A stretch of DNA of 64,000 bases from Asparagopsis taxiformis. Lineage: Eukaryota; Rhodophyta; Florideophyceae; Bonnemaisoniales; Bonnemaisoniaceae. Below the pieces are notes generated by a model. The model was given only the letters and a program-made list of their open reading frames with translations, ran no database searches and was not told where the DNA came from. The stretch covers positions 1 to 64,000 of the forward strand of contig JALQPE010000025.1 in the NCBI GenBank assembly GCA_030407315.1, given 5' to 3'. Shown piece by piece: positions 51,701-64,000 of the stretch. A program made the translations under genes and the position numbers. The stretch's first letter is position 1. Each line of letters begins with the position of its first letter.

Positions 51701-54700
51701 AACCAGTGAGATTCAGTCTACGAACGTTTTCACGAATGCTCGACCATGCGTCTGGACTTCGGCAATTTATGTCGGATGGTTTGAGAGGGGAAAGGCGTGC
51801 ATTATATGAAGGGGCAATTGTCGCCTTTGCTACGCCTTTACCACAATCGTCAAAGTACATGATCAGGAAACTAGCTGCTTCTTGGCTTTTGCGGCCCAAA
51901 GATATGAAAAAGTGGACGAATGTACCAGATATATACCGAACAATGCAGTTGCCTCATCCATCAAGAGAATGTTCTGTTGAGATCGTTGAAGGTTTCCCTA
52001 TCGAGTCTTCGGGAATTGATGGAAGCGATGAAGCTCGTTCGAAGTCGGTTGTCGGAAAGAACTTTGTCATCTCACCTGCGGTGAAAAAGACGCTGCAAGA
52101 TGTTTGTCGCGCGCTGGTTTACGGCGCTCCTCGGCTACCCATTTTGTTGCAAGGACCGACTGCAGCTGGAAAGACCTCACTTGTTGCATATCTTGCCAAG
52201 CTAACTGGGAACAAACTGACTCGCATCAACAATCATGAGCATACAGAACTCTCGGAGTATATTGGCGGATATGTGGCTTCTCCAGATGGTTCTCTTGTGT
52301 TTTCAGAGGGCCCTCTTGTAAGAGCTGCACGAGACGGAAGTTGGATCCTCCTTGATGAACTGAATCTTGCACCTCCAGAAGTTCTTGAAGCGCTCAATCG
52401 TTTATTGGATGACAATAGAGAGATATTTATTGCAGAGACTGGAGAGCATGTTAAAGCGGCGAAGGGCTTCACTGTGTTTGCTACTCAAAACCCTCCTGGA
52501 CTATATGGTGGACGAAAAGAATTGTCAAGAGCATTCCGTGGTAGGTTTGTCGAGGTACAAGTAGAAGATTTGCCTGATTCAGACCTTCTCACTATTCTTG
52601 AACAGCGTTCTTCTATACCGCAAAGTTTTGCAAAGAAAATGATTGCCGTTATGCGTGATCTCCAGATTCGCCGACGGAATACCAACCTTTTCGCTGGAAG
52701 GCATGGTTTCGTCACGGCTCGTGACTTATTTCGATGGGCTTCCAGGCAGCCGAGATCGAAGGAAGAGCTAGCTGTCTATGGTTTTTTCTTGCTTGGAGAG
52801 AGGGCGAGGCGTTCATCAGAGCGAGAGACAGTGCGTGATGTTATCATCAAACAAATTGGAGTTGACCCAGGGGTGTTGTCTGACAAGAGCCTTTACACAT
52901 TTGAAGAAAACGATACATTCCCGGCTGGTAGTGAATGTCTTGATTCTAGTCTTCGAAAGCTCTCTGTTTCGCGCCAGACCCTGTTCGATGCATTCGAATC
53001 AGAGGGCATCGTAGAAACACCGCACATGAGGCGCATGATAATTCTTCTTGTACATTGTGTTGCTAATTCCGAACCTACCCTCCTTGTTGGAACAACAGGA
53101 GGAGGAAAGACTTCTTCATGTGCAGTAGTTTGTCGCGCCATGAATTCGATATTGTTATCGGTTAATTGCCATCGGCATACGGAAGCCTCTGATATTCTTG
53201 GGGGATTTCGACCTTTGCGGACTAAAGAAGTTGATGGGCCTTTGTTCGAATGGGTTGATGGGCCGCTCGTTAAAGCAATGCGAACAGGTAGTACTTTACT
53301 CGTGGATGAAATCAATATGGCTGAAGATGCCGTTGTTGAGAGATTGAACTCTGTACTTGAACTGGAGCGATCTATTCTGCTTTCTGAGAAGGGAAACATT
53401 TCATCTACAGATAAGAGCATTCAAAACGTCGAAAGTGTCATAGCGCATACCAACTTCCGAATCCTTGCAACCATGAACCCAGGGGGTGACTTTGGAAAAA
53501 AGGAGCTCTCCCCAGCTTTGAGAAATCGCTTTACAGAACTATGGATCCCAACGCCATCGAGCTTGGAAGAATATTCACCCCTCGTCTATCGCCGACTAGG
53601 GGCTCCGAGCAATCCAGACGAATCTGAATCTGCAGCAATGTGTAGTTTTCTGGAATGGTCGTTACAAAGGAATGGAGACGCTGCTGCAGGTAGTGAAGCG
53701 AAACATATTGGTTCCCAGATTTCTTCTGCAGATCCGCGGTTTTCTATTTCTCTTCGCGATGTATCTGCGTGGTGTGACTTTACTAACGAGGCGGCAAAAA
53801 CGTGCAACCTTCATCCAATCATTGCGATGCTTCATGGGGCCCGCCTCGTCTTCCTAGATGGACTGAGTGTAGGTTCTACTAGTGAGGGGAACACTTCACT
53901 GGAATTCCAGGTATGGAACAAACTGCTATCTTTCGTTCCGGAATACCTCCGAAACACTGCGGATAATGCTACATTCATGGATACGAGTGAAATCAAGTCC
54001 TCATTTTCTGAGGAAGACGAGTTCTGCATGAACTTTGGTAACTTTCGGATTCCAAGAAACAATCTAGAGAATATGAACTGTACCCAAGGAAACTCTTCGT
54101 ATAGTTTCAACGCACCCTGTACCGTCCGAAATTCCGCAAGGCTCGCAAGAGCTATGGCTGTGGGTGCTAGACCTATTCTGCTTGAAGGCCCGCCTGGTTC
54201 TGGAAAAAGCTCTCTCATTGCTGCTGTAGCAGCTTCAGCAAGGTTTCCGTTCATGAGAGTGAATTTGTCAGAGTATACTGAGATGTCAGACCTTGTGGGA
54301 AGCGATGCACCAGGATCCGTTGCAGGAAGTTTTGTATTTCGGCCAGGTCCTCTGTTGAGTGCGATGCGACAAGGGACCTGGTTATTATTAGATGAGCTGA
54401 ATTTAGCATCCCAATCTGTCTTGGAAGGCTTGAACTCAGTACTCGATCATCGCCGATCATTATTTGTTTCAGCTCTCGATGAGGAAGTTTTGGCCCATGA
54501 CTCCTTCCGAATATTTGCTGCGCAAAACCCAGCTGTTGAAGGCGGTGGGCGCAGAGGGTTACCACAGAGTTTTCTTAACAGGTTCACGCGGGTACAAATT
54601 GAGGCACCGACCGACCAAGACATCTTGGCTATTACATGCGCTATGCACCCACGAATCACTCGAAGTACAGTAGCCAATATGGTGGATGTCCTTCGGGATG

Positions 54701-57700
54701 TAAAATCGGCATTGGAGAGAAAAGGTCGCAATTTTGCGGTGGGGAGTTTGGGCCTCCGAGATGCGTTGCGCTGGTGTGACCTTGTGAGTGGCATTTGTGA
54801 TATTGATGTAAGTCGGTCAGATGAGGAAGAGCGAAGCATATCATCCTATGGGAGACAAATCGGTACCTTCTTTGATGTTGTCGTGCTGCAGAGTCTCAGT
54901 CATGACATCGACCGCAAGATAGCTGAAGACTCTTTCGAGCGAATCTTCGGATTTCATTGGCAGGTCCTTGATGGATTACCCTCAATAAGGGCAGTTGAAC
55001 CAAGTATTATTCGAATTGGCCACGCCATTTTGAAGAGGACGCCGAAAGACTCTCTCGTACTTCAGGGATATAGTTCAGGTGGAAATGTGCTTTTAACATC
55101 TCGCTTGCGGCAATTGCAAGCTTTGTCGTATGCTGTGATTGCAGGGTGGCCCGTTATTCTAACTTCCAATGCAACTAACGTATCGATCAAGGAAGGTGTT
55201 CGATTGATTCAATCTCTCTCTACACTTTGTGGTAAGCCGATGATCACAGTACATGGTGGAACCCTTTCTGATGCTGATGATTTCATCGGTGGATATAGTC
55301 AACAGGATATGGTTTCGACTATGCACAAAATTGTTGTTGTTTCGGAACAACTTGGATTTGCACTATTGCTCGCCTCTGCTGATGATGCAGATTGTGGAGA
55401 ATACTCCATGGAGCATATTCTACAAGTTGCATCCCTCCAGAAGAAACTCTCCTGTCTATTACAGAAAAAGTTGAACAGCACTGAAACGAAAGAGACTTTA
55501 GTTGAGTTTAATATGCTACTTTCTTCACTCTCGGCAACTTTGAACAGTATTTCTATCTCTGATCCCATTAATCATCTGATCGCTGAGCTGCATGGATACT
55601 ATCAAGAGTTCTTAACAATGTTCAATTCGAGACATCGTGGGAAGCATACCCGTTTTGAGTGGCAGAAGAGTGCTTTCCTGAACGCTATAGAGAATGGAGG
55701 ATGGGTGGTCATTGAAGACGCAGACGCTTGTCCTCCAGCTGTTCTAGATCGTTTGAATCCCTTATTAGAGAGACCCCCTGTCGCCATTCGGGACCATAAG
55801 ACAGTTGATGAATGCAAGGCTCCATCCCCCGTTGTTCTTGCCGAAGCGCCAGTCAATGAAGATGGCTCGCCCATGACTATCCAGCCCCATCCTGAATTTC
55901 GTATGTTCTTTTTGTTTTCTGAGGGTGGTACCGGAAAGGGGTATCATGCGATATCAAGGGCCCTTTCTGATCGCTCCCTTCGCATTTCCATCTCAGAGAA
56001 GTTATCCGGGAGGGACTGCAATGCTATTTGGGCATCAGATCAAGTTCCCAAGAATTCAACAATGTCAAGCAATTCTTTGCATCCCAGCCTAGGTGGGCAG
56101 TCATATCCGAAAGATCCGCAGTCTATTATGGCAGAAGCCAGACTACACCTGACGTTGCCAGGGCAGTCGGAAAATGACACACACGAAATCGAACCGGTCG
56201 AGAACACATCAGCGAAGATATGTAATGTTAATTCGGTGGAGCATGAGCATCTCGAAGATATTATACCCAGTACTACCGTCACCGCTTTTGCACTGCAGCC
56301 AAGTTTCACCGCTATAGAGAGGGACTATTCGTGTTTGAAGTTTTGGGAGAGTGCTATCACCCGTAATGCCGATATGGCTGCTTTGTTGAAGAGCACCTCT
56401 TCCTCACTACCGAGCTCAATGGCAATCATCTGCAACGTCAACTTAAAACCAAAGAAAGAACTAGAGATGGGTAGTTATGTGCTTGGTGTAGCTGCAGAAG
56501 CTTTTTTAATGGGTTCACAATCGATACGTGATCTTTCCGCAAGAGTTGAGTTTTTACGATCGAGAAGTGGCCATACAGGCTCAACTAAGATTCAGAGGAC
56601 GTTCGAAATTGTTGCGAGAAATGGAGAAGCATCGTGCTACAGCATTTCAAATGATCCTACAGATGTGCTAACTGGAACTTCTTTCCCTTCAGCTATTGTC
56701 AACTTGTTGCCACTCGATCCCCTTTATGCCATGGACAGGGTCTCTCTTGCAGTTCTTGGCCCTAAATCTGAAACTGCATCATGGATGCCATTTCAGTTCC
56801 GTGCGAAAACATTCCGCTTCCAATTATTGACGCTGGAGCGCCTGCGCAATACCTGGAACAAAGTCTCGATGCTACAGGAATCTAGTATATCTCAAAGGGA
56901 CTCCATCTTCTCCAAAGCCAAGCTTTATCAGGATATTGGGCCCGGGGTGATGAATCTTGAAGTGACTGGTCTTTCTCAATATGAATTGATTACCTTTGCT
57001 GTAGTCTCTTCGGTAGTTGATGCATTGCCCGACTTCTTGGGCAGCCTAAGATCTACAGGAGACTGGGAAATCGCTGAAGAACCTGCTTGGTTTTTTTTCT
57101 TCCGTTATACTGCTGAACTATGTGAAATGCTTGGAGAAAAAACTGGCTCTTATGCTGCAGAGATCGTTGCAGCACTCGGTGAACTGATTCGATTAGGTAG
57201 AGTCTTGGCAAGCTCATCTCATACTACCTCTATCAGATCAACATTGTTACTTTTGAACAGTGCCGATGAGATTCTGAAACCACTTTTAAGAAGCAGTTCC
57301 TCAACCATTAATTTTGCTATGCCGAGAACAGAGGAGGGTCAAGCAATTGAGAAACGTCTGTCAACTGCCGCCTCTCAGCGGAAGAGCAATAATATGAGTT
57401 TTCTCATGATTGATCGCCTCGCTAAGGCTTTAGTCAGTATGTCGTCGGCATCTGTTGAACAGAGTTCACGAGTATGTGAGCTTTTACTACAAATAGCCAC
57501 AGTTATTGAGTCGAATTGCTCTCCCAGTCAGAGTGCAATGATGCCACACTGGTGTATTCTCACAAAGACTGAGACAGTTTATCTTTTAGCTTATATTGCT
57601 TTGATTTGTTCACATGACAATGAGTCCCAAGAGGTGACGGGAAATCAACAATCTTGCGTTCGGGAAGTGGTCTCGAAGGCGTTACTCGCAACGAAATGTA

Positions 57701-60700
57701 TACCGGACTTTGGCCTGAATACAATTGTTGCTCTGCAGCATATGCTTTGGTATCTGGATTCCGACCGTGACAAGAACCAGGCCACAGACAGGATTGTGTC
57801 TAATTTAGTTCGTAAGCAATTACTTTCTAGAGCTCTTGCGGAAGAGTCCTATATGACTCTTCCTTGGAGCGGCCAGCCTGGAAATTCCCACAATGATGTC
57901 CCACTTGGAATCTCCAGTACAGTGTTGTCTCTTGCAGAACGTGGATCTTCACAGTTTTGGGATCTGTTGGATGCTCAAGAAGACTCGGTAGTGGCCGCGA
58001 CAGTTTTCGTGGCTGGCACCACTACATTGATACAGACTTACCTCACACAATTCCATTTGCTCAAGGAATCACTCATTTCTACATTGCAAGATGTTGCGAT
58101 ACTACCAGGAAAGGAAATACTTCGTCTACGAACAGATATGGGAGTTCTCCAAACTCTCAAATCAAGTACCGAAATGATGCTCAAAGAATGTAACGAGAGC
58201 AAGACAGAAGTCCTAAGGTTACTCCGCCATCAGCTTGAAGCTTTGTCGCATTATGAAAAGGTTGCTGCATATGTTTCAAGTGATGGGCTGTATTGTCCAG
58301 ATACCCTTGTTGATTTGTATACAATAGGAACAGCTTGGATTTCAGTAAGTTCCCTTCGCCTTCTGCTGCAACTTACTCATTCGAAGAATAGGCTCAACAT
58401 CGATCCATCTGATGTTGCTGGGGCAACAGCTTCCCTTCTTCGGCAGTCTGCATTGCTTGCAAGATCAACTGTTGCCGCATATATTACTCTTGGAAGTGTT
58501 CGCATCGGTGGAGAGAACACTCAGAGCAGCGTTCCCGTCAAACGAGGTATCCACAGTGAAAAGGAATCATTAAGCACTGCTCAGGTTGCAGAGAATAGGG
58601 TGGTCCATCGCCCTGTTGGATTGTCCTCTTTCAAATCATTTGAGCTGTCCATCTCTGGAATTTCCTCTTCCATTTTATCTAAACTTGACAAAAGCGAATT
58701 GATATGTCGTTTGCATACTACCGATGTGAACACTAGGTCTTTCGAGCAAGCAGTGCATGAAGCCGTTGAGCTACAGCGTTCTTGCAGGTCTACTGCTGAA
58801 GTATACGAGCTGGGAGGGCCGATGGCTCATTTTCGTGACATGACCACAGACGTAATACTCGGTCTCAGAGAGCTTGAACACGGCCTCTCATACTGCCTTC
58901 GGGCCGCACAGCGTCGTGTGAATATCTCAGAGGAGCAGAAGGCCAGAAAAATCAGTTTCTATCGTGAATTGTCCTTGTTTCCACGATCTGCCTTCCGAAG
59001 GGCTCCCCAAATTACGAAGATCTTGCAACATTGTAGATCAATTACTGCAGATGGCAAAACATTAGTAGAAGTTGCGAGATATATTCTGGCAGCGGAAATG
59101 CGGGGTAGCTCATTTTATGCTACACAAGCATCTAATGCCTTGACTTCTATAGTCAAAATATGGAAGGATGTCACTCTAGCGGAAGAAGAGGCTTTGTTTC
59201 GGAAGAACTCCCTACATATGATACGAGATGAAGCAAGTCGCGAAGCTACCCCCGGACATGATGTACTTCAAGCCCTTGAACTCGATGAAGAAAAAGATTT
59301 TACAGAAACATTCAATCCACTAGATGAAAGCATCGATGATGCCTTGCTCGGTATTGACGAGGGTGTAGGAGCACCAGAAGTAAGGAAATCTCCAGGCGTT
59401 TGTTCAGTGAACAAGTCATCTAGACAGTTCAAGCCTGATCCTGGCGCGTTCTGGATTTTGCACAATGATGTTTTCAGTACTGCTCCTGAAGGAACTTGCA
59501 GGCGTTTAGATGAATCTGAATATCGAAGCTCTATCATTAACGGCTTCCTTACAAACCTTTTTTCTATGTTTTCTGATGTCAGTGTTGAAACTGATGAAAT
59601 CCCCAATGTATGGGAAGTCTTCGCATCTGTTCAAATTGCACAGAGTTTCGAAAGGTCAACTGCTAGTCTGCTCGGCCCCATTGACTACAACTTCTATAGG
59701 GACCCGAACATCCCTGAGGTTCTAGAAGCCTCTCGAAAGTTGCAGACGTTATTACAGGCTATATCGCGAATCCAAAAAGATTTCTTTGGAGATACCGGCG
59801 ATCATCCAGTCCTTGCAGAAGTATCTCTGGCTGTATCGCGTTTGGCGAAATCATGTTATGCCTCAACTTCATTGTCCAATTTGGTTGTTGGTATCGAGAA
59901 TGTGCTACGAAAAGCTGATGAATGGCGAAAGCATTTCGCAACGTCTGCAACGAGAATGGACGAGGAGGTCGGTAATGTTGCAAAAATAGCTACCCGGTGG
60001 AGACAGCTGGAGATGAGTTCATGGCCACATCTACTAGAGAGACGAATTTCCGCTCAAGAAGATCGTGCAAACAAGTGGTTCTTCTTCCTTTACGATGCCA
60101 TCATTCGAGAAGCAATTTCCGAGCCAATTCTCAGTGATGAAGCCAACCAAAATGTCGTCAACACTATTGATCAATTCCTAAGGTCTGCTCCATGTGGCGA
60201 ATTCAAGCGACGATTGGAAATGATTAATTCCCTAAGTTCACATCTTCTGTCACTGAAAATTGGTCAACAGGAATCCCACCCACTCGGATTGGCACTCAGA
60301 GGCCTTGTCCGGTTTTATTCACAGCTGCTCCCGGTGTTTTGACGAAAATATCGGAAGGAAAGCGTCTGGTAGAAAAGGAGTTGGAAGACTTCAGAAGACT
60401 TGTTTCCTGGAAACCCGACGAAGACTTGGGATCTGCCAAAAAGATGTTTAAGGGTAGGGACAAGCATCTCGAATATTATCGCTTGAAGGCTGCATCGGAG
60501 CGAACCCGCCGCAAACTACACAAGCTATGTCTGCAAATGGACTCGGTCGTTCGCGTTCCAGTCTACGGGCATTTATCGAATGAAATGTCTCGAATAGGAT
60601 TCGATACCCTGATCTCTGAGGATGCATCTGAAGAAAAGATGAACAGGACTACGAAAAATCAGTGCAATTCCGTTTCTTCAAAACTTGCTAGTTCCCTTTC

Positions 60701-63700
60701 GACTTTCGCTGATGGATTCCCTGTCCTGTTGGAAACTGCAGACCTGGAATCTAGAGTTTTAACGGGTCGCCGCTCCTCCAATATTGAATCATTAACTCGC
60801 AGTATGATGAAATATGGCAGAAGCATCGAAGATAATACGGAGGGGCTCTGTGATTTAGCATCTGCATGTTCGAAAGAGTTACGACGAGCGATTCGATCAC
60901 GTTCGATCCACCTCCGCGAATCAAAAGATATTGGAATACAACCAAAGAAGCGCGCTTTTGTCGAACTTTTGAAAGGCTTGCAAGAAATTGGGTTGTCGCC
61001 GTTCGAGGGAACTGTGTCCTCTCACCACCTGGAGCCATATGTTTGGCTTTCATCTCCTGATCCTAGCTCATTGAATGCATACAATGACTTGGTTAATAAC
61101 CTATTTTATAGTTCTGCTCGGCAAATCCGAAGGCTACGCGAATTATCTGACTCACGTACGAGAAATGGAGATATCACCTCGAGTGAGGCAGAAAAAGTGC
61201 GAGCGTTCTGCAGTCACTTGTTTGAATTTACCTGTGGCCAAAGGCAATCCCTGCAGCAGCTATGTGAAGACGTCGAAGAAATCTCCGATCATGTTGCTGT
61301 TCTAAGTAATCTTGACATCACATCACTCAAGGTGGATGAGAAGAGTACATGGAGTAGGAATAAGTTTGAAATTCTGCATGATACTCTACAGCGAATATCG
61401 AAGTTGCAAATCGATCTTGATATCACATTATCTACGTTGTTGTCACTTTCAAAGATGAGTGACAGATCAGTTGGGGTATCTTCTGAGAATAATACGTCGC
61501 AACTGCTTCGAAAGCGGTACTTCACGGAATCGAAGGAAAGCCTCATGACCCAGATTACAATCCTAGAATACTCCATTAACGCTATACGCGCTTTAATGTC
61601 CTCCGCAGAGGTAGCACATCTTCCGAACTTATCCGAAATCAATATTATCATTTTCGATGGACGCTGCCTCTCTGCTTGTGCATTGGTTCGGGATCGGTTA
61701 CGAGTTCTTGGTGATGAAATACAAATTCAAATGAAAGCTGCAAGTCGTTTGTCGAAGACTAGTTTGGCGTCAAAAGTGCTCAATCCTATCGCAGTATTGA
61801 TTCATGAGACTCTTTCCGATTTGTCCTCGAGCATGAGAGACACCAAGACACCCATCATTGAAAGCCGCCCATTCAATCCCTGCGCTCCAAATCTCGAAAT
61901 GAGTTCGGAGCAGGTCATAGAAAGAGCACTCATTGCTTGTCAAAATTTGACGGAATGGAACGATATTGCAGTGGAGAAGCAGAAACAATCAAACACTCCA
62001 AGTTCCCCAGGACCCGAGAATGAAAGTGATACAGCTGTGCTCCATCCAAACATTTTGAGGGAAGCAAATGCTAAGATCAACAGGTTACGAGCAACGGCCA
62101 ATACTCACGAATTGCTCTCTGATTTGAGAAACAACCATCGCCTTGTGAACTGTTTGATTACTGAACAAGGTAATTCAGAGCCACCATCCGAACAGTTGAG
62201 ATCCGCCGTTCAACTTCAAAAGTATATCGGTACCTTTTTGCGTGTCTTCGTCAATAAGGTACTAGTACCTACTGTGATGAAAGCGTATGAGTTTCATGGG
62301 CAATCTGTCGCCCTTCTTCGCACGCTTTCTTCAGTTTTTGCAGGCATCTGTTCTGAAGGATTCTGTCGTCCAGTTGACGCAGAACCCAAAAACAATGCTG
62401 AAGGGACGGAAATTCAAGACGGAACTGGCTTCGGAGATGTTGGAGACGGAGATATATCTGGGGCTCAAGACGTGAGCGAACAGATTGAGGACGAAGAACA
62501 GCTACTTGGGCTTCGTGACGGAGAGCAGCAAGACGCTCCTGAGAATCAGCAAGAACGTGCTCCAGATTCTGGTATGGAAATGACCAACGACTTTGAAGGT
62601 GTACTCCAAGATATGGACCGTATGGAGGACGATGATGAGGACAACGAAGATAATGATGAATCGGGGCCAGAAGAGAAAATGTCTGGGGATCCTGGGAATG
62701 GTAAGAATGTTGTAGATGAACGCATGTGGGATGAGGGGAGTAATGAAGCTGAAGAAGAGGAACAGCTTGGCAAGGAAGAAAAGGAGAAAGAAAGTGCTTC
62801 TAATGGTAAGAGTAGCGAAGAAGACTTAGTCGCGAAGCATGATGAAGAAGATGATGTGGAGGAGCAGAATGCAAAGGATGGTCAACGCCACAAAGGTGAC
62901 AATCCTCAGAGCGGCTCGGAAGAGGAGAATAAGGATACGAAAGAAGGACTTGATCAGGAAGAGAACAATGATTCTCAGGTCGACCAAAGATCCAAAGCCA
63001 AGTCACGAATGGATGAAGACATGAATGATGAAGAAAACGATTATTCCGGAGAAGCGGACCAAAGAAACCCAAAATCAGATGAGACACATGATGAATCATG
63101 TAACCTACCGCCAAACACTAATGAAAACGAAGAGGATGCTAGTGCAAATGCTGAAGATACTGGTTCACAGGGAGATGCTGAGACAAACAGTAGAGATGAT
63201 AACGTCGACGATGGGAAGCCAGAAGATGCCGATAATAATGAACCAATGACTGGTAACCCGAACGAGGCAGGGGTTCAGGAGAGCGGAGAAGTAGACGAAG
63301 GCGAAAAGATGGAAGAAGACGATGAGGAAATTCCTGACGATTTGAATCTGGACGGAATGCCAGGAGAAGATATCACCGAACCAGCTGGAGATGACATGGA
63401 GGAAGACGAACCAAATTTTGAAGGTTCTGGGCCCCAAGATGAGTTATCTAATGAAGCAGATCCGACAAATCAGCCACAATCCAAGGACGAAGATAATAAC
63501 ATAGACGACCCAAATTTGGAACAGATTGAGCCTGGTGCTAAGGAAAGATCAGAAAAGGATGCTGCTGATCCACTGCCTGATCTTTCTTTGGAACCTCAAG
63601 TCGGTACTGCGACAACAGATCATCAAAGTACAAACCATGCTCCGAATCAGAGCACCTTCCAAATTCAGAAAGCTAATGATATGAACGCCGCAACAAGAGA

Positions 63701-64000
63701 GACTAACCAAGAGCAGGGTCTAGAAAATCAGCCTGAACCTGGTTCAGAAGGGGACAACCATGGACCTCAGAAGGGTGCTACAGGTAATGATGGTGAAATG
63801 CTGGAACGAACCGAAGGGAAGATGGAGCAGGAAATAGGCTATAATGACGAATCTTTGGACCCAAACCCACATCGTGCATCTAATACTGAAGATCTCATCA
63901 ACAAATGGAGTCGAAGTCTAGACCTTCTCCGCAGAGAAGATGGAAAGCGGGAAGATAGACAAGCAGAGGATACAAGCGTTCTGAATAATGGCGTTTGGGA
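48763..64000 (+). CDS. MDN1: Midasin (MDN1/REA1), giant AAA ATPase for 60S ribosome assembly; apparent frameshift, 3' end outside window
   Basis: A dynein-like ATPase of the nucleolus that strips assembly factors from pre-60S particles. The first 3859 codons are open to a TGA at 60342; coding then continues in the -1 frame from about 60336 to the window edge, for over 5000 residues in total (yeast 4910, human 5596). Five P-loops: GPSGCGKTT (about 299), GETGSGKTS (634), GPTAAGKTS (1128), GTTGGGKTS (1441), GPPGSGKSS (1808). AAA6 (about 2120-2370) lacks a GKT loop. Walker B copies read LLDELNLA or close variants in AAA2, 3 and 5. A long linker follows, then after the shift the family segments KRLVEKELEDF and DVSEQIEDEEQLLGL, a D/E-rich tract (62470-63890) and NPHRASNTEDLINKW. 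The MIDAS domain must lie beyond 64000. Confidence 0.95.
60337..60342 (+). other. Apparent -1 frameshift in midasin at a T4 run
   Basis: The frame reads ...CTC CCG GTG TTT TGA, giving FYSQLLPVF and a stop. One extra T in the T4 run (60337-60340) would read on as LTKISEG and KRLVEKELEDF, which is what the family has at this place. The downstream frame then stays open for 3.66 kb. A sequencing or assembly deletion in the homopolymer is the simplest reason. A 62-nt intron (60263-60324, GTCAAC to CACAG) would also restore the frame, but its donor is poor and it would remove conserved-looking residues. Confidence 0.8.

Noticed and set aside
60301..60324. An 18-nt GT...AG segment (60307-60324) as a micro-intron in midasin
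   Set aside because: Its removal keeps the same frame and does not avoid the TGA, and 18 nt is too short for splicing.
60263..60324. A 62-nt intron that would repair the midasin frame
   Set aside because: The donor GTCAAC is unlike the other donors here, there is no good branch point, and it would delete residues that fit the family; kept only as a second explanation.
62546..63437. Ser/Phe-rich minus-strand frames in the midasin acidic region
   Set aside because: They are complements of the Asp/Glu-codon tract of midasin and not separate genes.

Overview
The window looks like nuclear DNA of a photosynthetic eukaryote with a compact, intron-poor genome. It encodes eukaryote-specific machines (midasin, XPD, PRP28, CDC123, USP14) and several proteins of plastid type: a fibrillin, a chloroplast-type phosphatidate phosphatase of the LPP-epsilon group, an EGY-like M50 membrane protein, an ornithine carbamoyltransferase with a transit-like leader, and a PPR protein. 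I can place only seven introns in 24 genes. All are GT-AG, 66-109 nt long, and several have CTAAC-like branch points. Few introns plus dense gene blocks broken by gene-poor stretches fits a red alga, perhaps a florideophyte. That placement is inference, not proof.

Layout: 1-4741 is gene-poor. 4742-25875 is a dense block: C2H2 zinc-finger protein, DDT/WHIM protein, coiled-coil membrane protein, USP14, rhodanese-methyltransferase fusion, LPP-epsilon, DoxX-like protein, threonine dehydratase-type PLP enzyme, XPD, UDP-glucose pyrophosphorylase, PPR protein, fibrillin, CDC123, COQ10 and ornithine carbamoyltransferase. 25876-29556 is gene-poor. 29557-35136 holds a large unknown TPR/Cys-cluster protein, an unknown helical protein and an APE1-type AP endonuclease. 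After a 1.6 kb gap comes an unknown disordered protein (36752-39058), then a 1.9 kb gap. 40941-64000 holds a short ABC ATPase, the EGY-like pseudoprotease, PRP28, ornithine aminotransferase and midasin, which runs off the right edge.

The genes do not form a pathway cluster. They are mostly housekeeping genes on alternating strands: 18 of 23 neighbouring pairs are divergent or convergent, and one convergent pair overlaps at its 3' ends. Loose functional links exist. Fibrillin, LPP-epsilon and the EGY-like protein point to plastid membranes. OTC and OAT share ornithine. USP14, CDC123, midasin, PRP28 and XPD belong to core protein, ribosome, splicing and repair/transcription machinery.

I found no clearly new multi-gene system. 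The best leads are an apparent one-base frameshift in midasin, an EGY-like protein that has lost HExxH but kept the second metalloprotease motif, a 965-residue TPR protein with two tight cysteine clusters, and a disordered protein with recurring Trp-Arg motifs.
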